A stretch of 23,540 bases of DNA from positions 1 to 23,540 of the forward strand of contig JBLINY010000071.1 in NCBI GenBank assembly GCA_047638695.1, in the 5' to 3' direction. The stretch is from JAHECQ01 sp047638695 (lineage in GTDB: Bacteria > Actinomycetota > Acidimicrobiia > Acidimicrobiales > SZUA-35). The notes under the pieces were generated by a model that was given only the letters and a program-made list of their open reading frames with translations, had not been told where the DNA came from and ran no database searches. This document shows, one piece after another, positions 14,858 through 21,819 of the stretch (its first letter is position 1; every line of letters begins with the position of its first letter). The translations under genes were made by a program, and so were the position numbers.

Positions 14858-14876
14858 TAGGGATAAAAGTAGGGAT
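14858..14876 (+). repeat. Left-arm motif pair at integrase A
   Basis: TAGGGATAAAAGTAGGGAT, identical to 6481-6499, ends 141 bp before the core at 15018. The distance to the integrase start is also the same as for integrase B. Confidence 0.7.
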
Positions 14877-14955
14877 GGCTGCTCTCAGCGTTCGAGTTTC
14901 ACTCTTCGCTGTCGCACTTCAGAAATGTTCTGAAAGAACGTTTCCCCTGCTAGAG

Positions 14956-15037
14956 CTACTGGATTCGCACACCGGAGATGGCTCGGGAGATCACCAGCTG
15001 CTGAATCTGCTCGGTTCCTTCGAAGATGTCGAAGATC
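14956..15037 (-). repeat. ACAD 3' end, resident copy 1 (att site)
   Basis: This is the end of the resident ACAD gene. The core CTTCGAAGATGTCGAAG is at 15018-15034 (6-bp arms, 5-bp spacer). The catalytic-Glu codon (15019-15021) lies inside its left arm. Sequence left of the core resembles copy 4; sequence right of it is ACAD gene only, so this is the junction between element and host gene. Confidence 0.9.
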
Positions 15038-16170
15038 TTGGCGTCACGATGCCAGCGTTCAACCGGATACTCACGGGTGTAGCCATAGCCGCCGAGGATC
15101 TGAATGGCCCGTTCCGTGGAGTGAACGGCCACTCGGCCGGCCTTCAGCTTGGCCATCGACCCTTCTGCGTTCTTAAACTTCTTTTGCTTGCCTAGCGAGG
15201 CCGCCCGCCACACCAGCAGGCGAGTGGCATCAATCTCGGTAGCCATGTCGGCCAACATGAAGGCAATCGATTGATTCTCGATGATGGCTCGACCAAAGGC
15301 CTGCCGCTCCTTGGCGTACTCGAGTGAATACTCATACGCTGCCCGGGCCACACCAAGGGCTTGGGCCGCGACGGCGGGGCGGGTCGCTTCGAACGTCTGC
15401 ATGGCAGCCTGAGAGTTACCCGGCTTGCCCTCCCTCACCCGAGCCAAGCGTTCGTCGAGCTTCTCCTTGCCGCCCAGCAGGCAGTGACCGGGCAGACGCA
15501 CGTCGGCCAACACGACCTCGGCGGTGTGCGATGCCCGGATGCCGTGCTTCTTGTACTTCTGGCCCATCGAGAGGCCGGGTGTGTTGGGCGGAACAACGAA
15601 GCTGGCGTGACCCTTCGACTTGAAATCGGGCTCGACCACCGCCACCACCACGTGGATGTCGGCGATTCCACCGTTGGTGATCCACGCCTTGGTGCCGTTC
15701 AGCACCCATTCATCAGTGGCTTCCTCGTATTTGGCCCGCAACCGGTAGGCCCCAACGTCGGATCCGGCGTCGGGTTCGCTGGCGCAAAAGGCGCCAAGGG
15801 CAACATTGTCGGCATCGCCGTAACACTGCGGCACCCACTCCATTACCTGGTCGCTGGTTCCGCTCACGGCGATGCCGGCAGCGGCCAGCCCGGTTCCCAT
15901 CAGCGACATGCCGAGTCCGGCGTCACCCCAGAACAATTCCTCCAGAGCAACCGGGGTCGACAAGCCGGTCTGGTCGTTCATCATGATCTCGGCCATGAAC
16001 TCCCAGCCGTACAGACCGATCTTGGCCGCCTCTTTCACGAACGGATAGGGGAACTCCTCGCGTTCGTCCCACTCGGCCGCCTGGGGCCGCATCTCATTCT
16101 CGGCGAAGTCGTGAATCCACTTCTGCAGTTGCAGTTGGTCTTCATTCAGTTCAAGCGTGAAGTCAGTCAT
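14956..16170 (-). CDS. Acyl-CoA dehydrogenase
   Basis: This FAD enzyme introduces the alpha-beta double bond in acyl-CoA thioesters in beta-oxidation or related catabolism, passing electrons to electron-transfer flavoprotein. The 404-residue product has normal family length. Seen: FCASEPDAGSDVGAY (FAD/substrate loop), WITNGG, a KERQAFGRAI helix region, ILGGYGYTREYPVERWHRDA and the active-site FDIFEGTEQIQ with the catalytic base Glu384. The ATG at 16170 has GAAAGG about 7 nt before it; the longer frame to 16230 would translate the operator palindrome and is rejected. The last ~26 codons (from the core at 15018-15034) probably came with the integrated element, but the protein is kept complete. 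It lies 143 bp downstream of a PlsC-like gene on the same strand. Acyl specificity cannot be told. Confidence 0.93.
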   Translation of the reverse strand: MTDFTLELNEDQLQLQKWIHDFAENEMRPQAAEWDEREEFPYPFVKEAAKIGLYGWEFMAEIMMNDQTGLSTPVALEELFWGDAGLGMSLMGTGLAAAGIAVSGTSDQVMEWVPQCYGDADNVALGAFCASEPDAGSDVGAYRLRAKYEEATDEWVLNGTKAWITNGGIADIHVVVAVVEPDFKSKGHASFVVPPNTPGLSMGQKYKKHGIRASHTAEVVLADVRLPGHCLLGGKEKLDERLARVREGKPGNSQAAMQTFEATRPAVAAQALGVARAAYEYSLEYAKERQAFGRAIIENQSIAFMLADMATEIDATRLLVWRAASLGKQKKFKNAEGSMAKLKAGRVAVHSTERAIQILGGYGYTREYPVERWHRDAKIFDIFEGTEQIQQLVISRAISGVRIQ

Positions 16171-16210
16171 TGGCGCCTTTCGATCGTCCAAGGTTGGTGC
16201 ATCCCACCGC

Positions 16211-16230
16211 ATGTTACTCTTAGGTAACAT
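16211..16230. promoter_or_regulatory. Palindromic operator upstream of acyl-CoA dehydrogenase
   Basis: ATGTTACTCTTAGGTAACAT has perfect 7-bp arms around a 6-bp spacer, 41 bp before the ACAD start codon. Size and position fit a TetR- or GntR-type repressor of fatty-acid catabolism; the regulator is not in this window. Confidence 0.55.
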
Positions 16231-16293
16231 ACTGACAATGACCGTACAGGTAGTTACCGGACAGTCACAACCATCGGCGAGAACAGTGACAGC

Positions 16294-16311
16294 GTTAGCT
16301 CGAGAGCTGAC
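16294..16311 (-). terminator. Weak hairpin after the PlsC-like gene
   Basis: GTTAGCTC and GAGCTGAC pair (one G-T) around a 2-nt loop just after the acyltransferase stop. There is no T-tract, so it is a poor intrinsic terminator. Confidence 0.25.
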
Positions 16312-16313
16312 GG

Positions 16314-16988
16314 TCAGTCGGCCAGCGCATGCACATCGCCCATCTCGGCCAGCGCGTCCGAGATGCCGCGCATGACCATCCGCGCATTCTCGTCGTGATC
16401 GGTGCTGGTGAGCTCAATAGCCGGGCCAATCCGAATCATCACCTTCGGCCGAGGAAACTGGATCTTGGGTGCCTTCCCACGAGGCCAGACCTTCTCAGTG
16501 CCGCTGAAGGCGACAGGAACAACGACCGCGTCGGTGGCCAACGCGATGCGCGAAATCCCCGAGCGAGGCGCACCAACACCGCGAACCCAGTCTGACGGTT
16601 TGTGCAGCCGGCCTTCCGGCATCAGCGACAGCAACTGCCCATTTCCGACGGCCTCGACCGATGTCTTCTCGGCCGACTCCCGCTTCGCCGACGAGGTTGG
16701 GATGCAGCCAAGACGACGAAGAAACGCAGCGCCCGGCCCCGACTCCATCAGATCGGCCCGCACCTGGATCCGACTCGAAACACCAAACTTGGTGAATATG
16801 GCCATCGTGGCAACCAGATCAAAGAGGCTTCGGTGGTTGCCAGCCAGAATCGTTGGCCGATTGCCAGGGAGACTCAGCTTGTCTGGCAGGTCGAAGTCGA
16901 CGCCGAGTTTGGCGGCCTCTGTGAACCAACGACCCGCCTGAAGAAAGAAATCGTGCTGATCGGTCGGGGTGAATAAGTTGGCGGACAA
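16314..16988 (-). CDS. PlsC-like 1-acylglycerol-3-phosphate acyltransferase
   Basis: The 224-residue product has the acyltransferase signature NHRSLFD (His52 and Asp57, the HX4D catalytic pair) and the glycerol-phosphate-binding EGR (125-127, in SLMPEGRL), plus VVVPVAFSGTEKVWP further on. Family role: transfer of an acyl chain to lysophosphatidic acid or a related acceptor at the cytoplasmic membrane. No long N-terminal membrane helix is seen, so it is probably peripheral. The start appears to be TTG at 16988 preceded by GAGGGG; no ATG or GTG gives the complete N-terminus. It is upstream of the ACAD gene on the same strand, but a 143-bp gap with a palindromic operator suggests separate control. 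The exact acceptor is uncertain. Confidence 0.8.
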   Translation of the reverse strand: MSANLFTPTDQHDFFLQAGRWFTEAAKLGVDFDLPDKLSLPGNRPTILAGNHRSLFDLVATMAIFTKFGVSSRIQVRADLMESGPGAAFLRRLGCIPTSSAKRESAEKTSVEAVGNGQLLSLMPEGRLHKPSDWVRGVGAPRSGISRIALATDAVVVPVAFSGTEKVWPRGKAPKIQFPRPKVMIRIGPAIELTSTDHDENARMVMRGISDALAEMGDVHALAD

Positions 16989-17093
16989 GGCCCCTCACCC
17001 TAGTAAGTAACCCCGGCGAAGCAGCGACCTCCTCACAGCGTGAGCTCCACCCGTTTCTTGGCGAAGGTCGTTCCCAGCGAGCAAGATGACCCC

Positions 17094-17957
17094 ATGCCCC
17101 TCGGACCAACCTGGACCATTGGCGACGTCACCGTCACCAGCATCATCGAACTCGACCAGCACTGGAGGTTCGCCTGGCTTCTGCCGGACGTCACCGACGA
17201 GCTGATCGACGAGATCGGCTGGCTGAAGCCCCACTTCGTCGATCCCGATACCGGCAAGCTCATCTTGCGGATCCAGGCCCTCGTGATCGAGTCAGAAGGT
17301 CAGCGCATCGTGGTCGACACATGCGTCGGCAACGAAAAGGACCGCCCCACTCCCCTGTTCGACAAGCTGAACACGACCTTCATGGACGACATGGTCGCGG
17401 CCGGGTTCGCCCCTGACTCAATCAACCAGGTGGTGTGCACCCATCTTCACGTCGATCACGTCGGCTGGAACACAACCCTGGTCGATGGCCAGTGGGTTCC
17501 AACGTTCCCCAATGCCGACTATCTCTTTGGCCGGGTCGAGTACGAACACTGGACAGCCAACGACCAACCCGACATCTACGGCGAAGTGATGGTCGACTCC
17601 GTCGCCCCCATCGTTGCTGCCGGCCTCTCGAAACTGGTCGATGACGATCACCAGCTCACCTCCGAGATCAGCGTTGAAGCCACCCACGGCCATACCCCGG
17701 GGCACAACAGCATCCGCATCAACTCGGGCGGCCAGACGGCCGTCATCACGGGCGACATGATCCACCACCCGGTGCAGTTCCCAAAGCCCGACCTTTCATC
17801 GAGCGCCGACACCGATTCGGCCGAAGCCATCGCCACCCGTCGTTCGAGCTTCGCCCGCTGGGAAGCAGACAAGACGCTGGTAATTGGCACCCACTTCGCC
17901 GGACCGGGAGCCGGTCATCTGAAGGCAGATGGCGACGGCTGGAACTTCGTGACCTAG
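17094..17957 (+). CDS. Metallo-beta-lactamase-fold hydrolase
   Basis: The product is 287 residues from the ATG at 17094 (MPLGPTWTIGDVTVTSIIEL); GTG 17040 would add 18 residues and is less likely. The zinc motif HLHVDH (residues 117-122) is followed by the distal ligands in EATHGHTPGHNS, ITGDMIHHPVQF and GTHFAGPGAGHL. The order and spacing are those of the lactonase/quorum-quenching-like and related MBL hydrolases. No signal peptide is seen, so it is cytosolic. The substrate cannot be told; lactones, thioesters or other esters are all possible. It is convergent with the MFS gene (12 bp between stops) and divergent from the PlsC-like gene. Confidence 0.85.
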   Translation: MPLGPTWTIGDVTVTSIIELDQHWRFAWLLPDVTDELIDEIGWLKPHFVDPDTGKLILRIQALVIESEGQRIVVDTCVGNEKDRPTPLFDKLNTTFMDDMVAAGFAPDSINQVVCTHLHVDHVGWNTTLVDGQWVPTFPNADYLFGRVEYEHWTANDQPDIYGEVMVDSVAPIVAAGLSKLVDDDHQLTSEISVEATHGHTPGHNSIRINSGGQTAVITGDMIHHPVQFPKPDLSSSADTDSAEAIATRRSSFARWEADKTLVIGTHFAGPGAGHLKADGDGWNFVT

Positions 17958-17977
17958 TCGTTCGGCCGGCTACGACT
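17956..17977. terminator. Candidate bidirectional terminator hairpin
   Basis: AGTCGT (17956-17961) pairs with ACGACT (17972-17977) around a GC-rich loop, in the 12-bp gap between the two convergent stop codons. There is no T-tract; weak evidence. Confidence 0.3.
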
Positions 17978-19169
17978 CCTCGGCCGATGCTCCAGTGAGG
18001 GGGGCCACCATCATGAGCAACGCCAGCAGGCCGAAAATGCCGGCGCCAACCAACATGGTGGTCTGGGTCGACGTGGCGGCGAACAGCGCCGCCGCACCAA
18101 TAGGACCGATCGTCTGACCGAGCCGAACACCTGACACCCAGGCGGCAATGGCCGATGCCCGCTGTTCGGCCGGAGCAGCCGATGTCATCAAATCCTGCAA
18201 TGCCGGAATGGCCGAGCCATCACCTAGGCCGTAGAAGAGCGACGCCAACACGACCAGGGCAATCGTGGGCGCCAGCCCGATGGCGGCAGCTGACAGGGCT
18301 ATCAGCAGACACGAGGAAACCAGCAGGGGGCGAGCGCCGACCTTGCTTCGAATCCACCCAAGGTTGAAAGCAGCAAAGCTGGCACCCACAGAGAAGCTCG
18401 ACAACACGAGTCCACGCGGCCCCGCACTCAGTCCGAACTCGTCTTCGAGATGTACGGGTAACGCGGTGAGGAACACTCCGAAGATGACGGTGAACAACAG
18501 CACGCCTGAGGCCAGGATGGTGACCACCTCGGGTTGGCGCAACACGCTGGCTGCGCCTCGCAGCTGATCTCCGACCGAACGAGTGCCACCGGGCCTGATG
18601 TCGGGCAGTACTCGCCACCCAACAAACGCGATGGGCAGGGCCAGCGTGCCGATGGCGAGCGAATAGCGCCAGCTGCTCACCTCGGCAACGACACCGCTGA
18701 TAGAGGGCACGAGAGCGAGACAGATGGTGAGAACCGCTGAGTTTCGTCCGATGAGCTTGGTGCGTTCGATGCCTTCCCAATGATCGCCAATCAGGACAAC
18801 GGCAAGGTTGATCAGACCGGCGCCCCCAACTCCTTGCAGAAACCGCGCACCGAGCAACAATTCGAAGGTCGGCGCCACGGAGGCAAGAACAGCAGCGATA
18901 CCGAAGGCGACAAGGCAAGGGAGCAGAACCCGACGTCGGCCAAACCGGTCGGCCAGTACCCCAACAATGGGCGCCATCACGATGCCGGGCAACGGACTGG
19001 CTGCTACCAAGATGCCGGCACGCGACGTCGACTGGCCAAGATCGGCCAACACATCAGGGATATTCGGCGTGATCACCGAGTTCGAGAGAATCCCAGCGAT
19101 CGTCACCGAATAGATGAACCACAGCGGGGGTCGGCCGATACTCAGATCTCTCGTGTCGACCATCGTCAT
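17970..19169 (-). CDS. MFS transporter, drug/metabolite exporter type
   Basis: The 399-residue product has about 12 hydrophobic segments. The MFS motif A appears as GVLADRFGRRRVLLP in the loop after helix 2, and LLGARFLQGVGGAGLINLAV gives the helix-4 motif. The layout fits the DHA1-like drug/metabolite:proton antiporters of the cytoplasmic membrane. It starts at ATG 19169, 47 bp after the end of the ABC ATPase gene on the same strand, so it may be transcribed with the thiamine-type transporter operon. Co-transcription would place it under the TPP riboswitch and hint at a thiamine-related substrate; that is speculative and substrate residues cannot be read. Confidence 0.85.
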   Translation of the reverse strand: MTMVDTRDLSIGRPPLWFIYSVTIAGILSNSVITPNIPDVLADLGQSTSRAGILVAASPLPGIVMAPIVGVLADRFGRRRVLLPCLVAFGIAAVLASVAPTFELLLGARFLQGVGGAGLINLAVVLIGDHWEGIERTKLIGRNSAVLTICLALVPSISGVVAEVSSWRYSLAIGTLALPIAFVGWRVLPDIRPGGTRSVGDQLRGAASVLRQPEVVTILASGVLLFTVIFGVFLTALPVHLEDEFGLSAGPRGLVLSSFSVGASFAAFNLGWIRSKVGARPLLVSSCLLIALSAAAIGLAPTIALVVLASLFYGLGDGSAIPALQDLMTSAAPAEQRASAIAAWVSGVRLGQTIGPIGAAALFAATSTQTTMLVGAGIFGLLALLMMVAPLTGASAEES

Positions 19170-19216
19170 CGGGGCAGGTTACGGGTGAACAACTCCTGGT
19201 TGGGCGAGACCGCTGG

Positions 19217-20215
19217 CTACCCCGGCAGGCACCATATTCGGCCGGGGTCGACCGAGAGACTGACGGGGTCGCCAACTGCGAGCGGTTGGACCGCTTCGAA
19301 AACCAGAGGCTCGCCGGGGTAATGATCGTCGGAAACAGCGGTGATGCGGAACCGACCCTCCCGAAACTCGACCAGCTCGACGGTGCCACGCCGGTCGGAT
19401 TCAACGTAAGAACCTTGTTCGCCGCTAGCCCTGACAAGCGCGAGAGCTGGAACCGGCACCACGATCTCACCCTCATCGCGAACCCAGAGGTTCGGGTGGC
19501 CCAGAAAGCCGGCGACGAAACGCGATGCCGGGCGATGCCAAAGCTCGTTCGGAGTACCGACCTGTCGAAGGCGACCGGCCTCGACCACGGCGACTCGATC
19601 GGCCAAAGCAAAAGCTTCAGCCTGATCATGGGTGACATGCAGAGCCGTGACTCCAAGCCCAGTGACCAGACGACGCAAGTCGGCGGTGAGTTGTTCACGC
19701 AACACTCGGTCGAGCGAGCCCAACGGTTCATCCAACATCAACAACGAAGGTGACGGGGCCAACGCCCGAGCCAGGGCGACCCGCTGTGCTTCGCCACCCG
19801 ACAACTGATCGATCGTTCGATCGGCGAAGTCAGGGAGGCCGACGAGCTCGAGCAACTCGGCAACTCGGGCCCTCGACTCGCCAACCGCTCGGCCCCGCAT
19901 CTTGAGTCCGAAGCCAATGTTGCCGGCAACGGTTAGGTGCGGGAACAACGCATGGTCTTGAAACATCAAGCCCAGATCGCGTTGGTGTGTCGGCACTGCA
20001 TGAAGGTCACGGTCGGAAAGGTGGATTGATCCTGACGTCAGAGGCTCAAGGCCGGCGATGGCTCGCAGCAGTGTGCTCTTGCCGCAACCGCTTGGGCCGA
20101 CAACGGCCACGATCTCACCGGCATCCACGTCCAGGTCGAGCATTTGAAGGGCGGCGACGTCGCCGTCGTCAGACTGATATTTGACCGACACCGCTTTCAA
20201 CGACAGAAAACTCAC
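19217..20215 (-). CDS. ABC transporter ATP-binding protein, thiamine/iron(III) type
   Basis: The 332-residue ATPase drives import through the permease encoded upstream. Seen: Walker A GPSGCGKST (40-48), Q-loop FQDHAL (85-90), signature LSGGEAQRVALARAL (138-152), Walker B LLMLDEP (158-164), D-loop GSLDR and H-loop His196 (HVTHDQAEA). The C-terminal ~100 residues form a TOBE-like region (GNLWVRDEGEIVVPVPALAL minus exact repeats; VEFREGRFRITAVSDDHYPG), longer than in classical ThiQ and closer to FbpC-like proteins. It starts at GTG 20215, overlapping the permease stop by 4 nt (GTGA). Membership of the riboswitch-led operon makes thiamine or a thiamine precursor the likely substrate. Confidence 0.88.
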   Translation of the reverse strand: MSFLSLKAVSVKYQSDDGDVAALQMLDLDVDAGEIVAVVGPSGCGKSTLLRAIAGLEPLTSGSIHLSDRDLHAVPTHQRDLGLMFQDHALFPHLTVAGNIGFGLKMRGRAVGESRARVAELLELVGLPDFADRTIDQLSGGEAQRVALARALAPSPSLLMLDEPLGSLDRVLREQLTADLRRLVTGLGVTALHVTHDQAEAFALADRVAVVEAGRLRQVGTPNELWHRPASRFVAGFLGHPNLWVRDEGEIVVPVPALALVRASGEQGSYVESDRRGTVELVEFREGRFRITAVSDDHYPGEPLVFEAVQPLAVGDPVSLSVDPGRIWCLPG

Positions 20216-21819
20216 AGCAACGTCACCTCATCGCCACGAGTGCGCTCCAGAAGGGCGGCGAGCACGGCAACGAGCAAGCCGATGATTACCGACAACGCCA
20301 ACGCTTGCCCCCTCAGCGATGTGCCCGGTCTTCCCAACAAGCGGAAGACCGCCATCGGGGCTGTGAACCCGGCAGAGCTGCGAGAAAGAAACGAAGTGGC
20401 ACCGAACTCACCGATGCTCACCGCCATGGCGAATCCGGCCCCCGACAGCACCGGTCGGCGTACCAGTGGCCACTCAACCTGGCGGCGAACGGCCGAAGGC
20501 GAGGCCCCAAGCGACGCCGCCGCCTGTCTGAGGCGATCATCGATCGACCGCATGGCAGGAACTACCGAAGCCAAGACGAACGGCAAACCAATAACGGCAT
20601 GAGCTATAGGTATCAGCCATATCGAGCGGCGCAGATCAAGCACCGTGAAGGCCAACAGGTAGCCAAAACCGAGGGTGACAGCCGAAACACCAAGAGGGAT
20701 CAGGGTGACGAACTCGAGCAGCCGCCCCAGCCGCCCACCTGCCACCACGGCCTTCGCCGCAACGACGCCAACGACCGAAGCCACGAAGGCTGCGGCGAAG
20801 GCGAACCCAAGAGTGTTGGCGAGCGCCCGAGCAGGACTGGTCGGCAACACCTGAGCTCGGGTGGTGAGAGCCCGGTAGTGATTCAAGCCATAGCTACCGT
20901 CACCGAGCACGAGCGACCTCTCGACCAGGGCCAGGATCGGAAGGACGATCACCACGATGACCAGAAGCATCACGAGACCAAGATGAACCCGACGCACGAG
21001 CGAGTCGAGCGCCAAGGCTGGAGTCGGTCGGCGAACGGCGGCAACGGCACTGTGTTTGCGCTGAAACCGGGCACTCAACAGCGCCAGCGTCGACACCACG
21101 ACCACCTGGATCATGGCCAGAACAGCAGCCACATCGAACTCCTGGCGAAAGATGGCGTAGCGCCTGATCTCGGTCTCGATCGTCGCCTGGTCGGCACCAC
21201 CCAGGATGAGGATGACGCCATAGCTGGTGAAGGAGAACAGGAAGACCAGCACCGCGGCACCACTCAGCACCGGTACGAGTTGGCGAAGCGTGATCTCGCG
21301 AAACGCTCGCACAGGACCCGCTCCCAACACCCGGGCCGCCGCAACCTGGCGCCGATCAAGGCGAGACCAGAAGCCACCCACAATCCGAACCACCACGGCA
21401 ACGTTGAAGAAGACGTGGGCGGCAATGATGGCGGCGAGCGAGTTGTCGAGAGAAACTCCCAGCCGGTCGAAGAGGGCGTCAAAGGCGGTCGCCACAACCA
21501 CGGTTGGCAGCACAAAGGGCACAACGGCGAGGGCCCGAACGGAGCGACGGCCGCGGAAGTCGTAACGGGCAAGGGCGTGAGCAATGGGGAGCCCAACGAG
21601 CAGGGTAATGATCACCGAAAGGACGGCTTGGCTGGTCGTGAAGACCAACACCGAACGAACCGACCCCCGGCTCACAATCTCGACAAGCCGATCAGGGCCG
21701 ACACCGACCAGACTGCGACGAACCACAGCCACGAGTGGCCACAGGACCATCACCGCAAGGAAAAGCAGGACGAAAACCCCGCCAAGCCGCGACGGGCCGA
21801 ACCAACGGCCCTTGGTCAT
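20212..21819 (-). CDS. thiP: ABC transporter permease with two fused domains, ThiP-like
   Basis: The 535-residue membrane protein has about 12 hydrophobic segments and two binding-protein-dependent permease modules. Coupling (EAA) loops: AARVLGAGPVRAFREITLRQ in the first half and AASLGASPSAVRRQVEWPLV in the second, followed by the GEFGATSFL segment typical of ThiP/FbpB. The longer frame to 21843 is rejected because ATG 21819 overlaps the binding-protein stop (TGATG), indicating translational coupling. It forms the membrane channel of the importer with the upstream binding protein and downstream ATPase. The substrate is inferred from the TPP riboswitch and the ThiB-like partner. Confidence 0.88.
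   Translation of the reverse strand: MTKGRWFGPSRLGGVFVLLFLAVMVLWPLVAVVRRSLVGVGPDRLVEIVSRGSVRSVLVFTTSQAVLSVIITLLVGLPIAHALARYDFRGRRSVRALAVVPFVLPTVVVATAFDALFDRLGVSLDNSLAAIIAAHVFFNVAVVVRIVGGFWSRLDRRQVAAARVLGAGPVRAFREITLRQLVPVLSGAAVLVFLFSFTSYGVILILGGADQATIETEIRRYAIFRQEFDVAAVLAMIQVVVVSTLALLSARFQRKHSAVAAVRRPTPALALDSLVRRVHLGLVMLLVIVVIVLPILALVERSLVLGDGSYGLNHYRALTTRAQVLPTSPARALANTLGFAFAAAFVASVVGVVAAKAVVAGGRLGRLLEFVTLIPLGVSAVTLGFGYLLAFTVLDLRRSIWLIPIAHAVIGLPFVLASVVPAMRSIDDRLRQAAASLGASPSAVRRQVEWPLVRRPVLSGAGFAMAVSIGEFGATSFLSRSSAGFTAPMAVFRLLGRPGTSLRGQALALSVIIGLLVAVLAALLERTRGDEVTLL

Larger units (their letters stand above)
8597..15034. mobile_element. Element 1: 6.4-kb integrated element at the ACAD 3' end
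   Basis: It is bounded by the cores of copies 2 and 1. From left to right: right arm (8705-8723), parD-like gene, truncated DUF4209-like gene, vapC45/vapB45-type pair, inverted repeats, broken MobF relaxase-helicase, integrase A, left arm (14858-14876) and the ACAD tail now forming the end of the resident gene. The relaxase suggests it derives from an integrative mobilisable or conjugative element (inference). Confidence 0.8.

Noticed and set aside
14956..15037. tRNA gene as integration target
   Set aside because: Tyrosine recombinases often use tRNA genes, but I see no cloverleaf near either integrase; the duplicated target is clearly the ACAD coding end.
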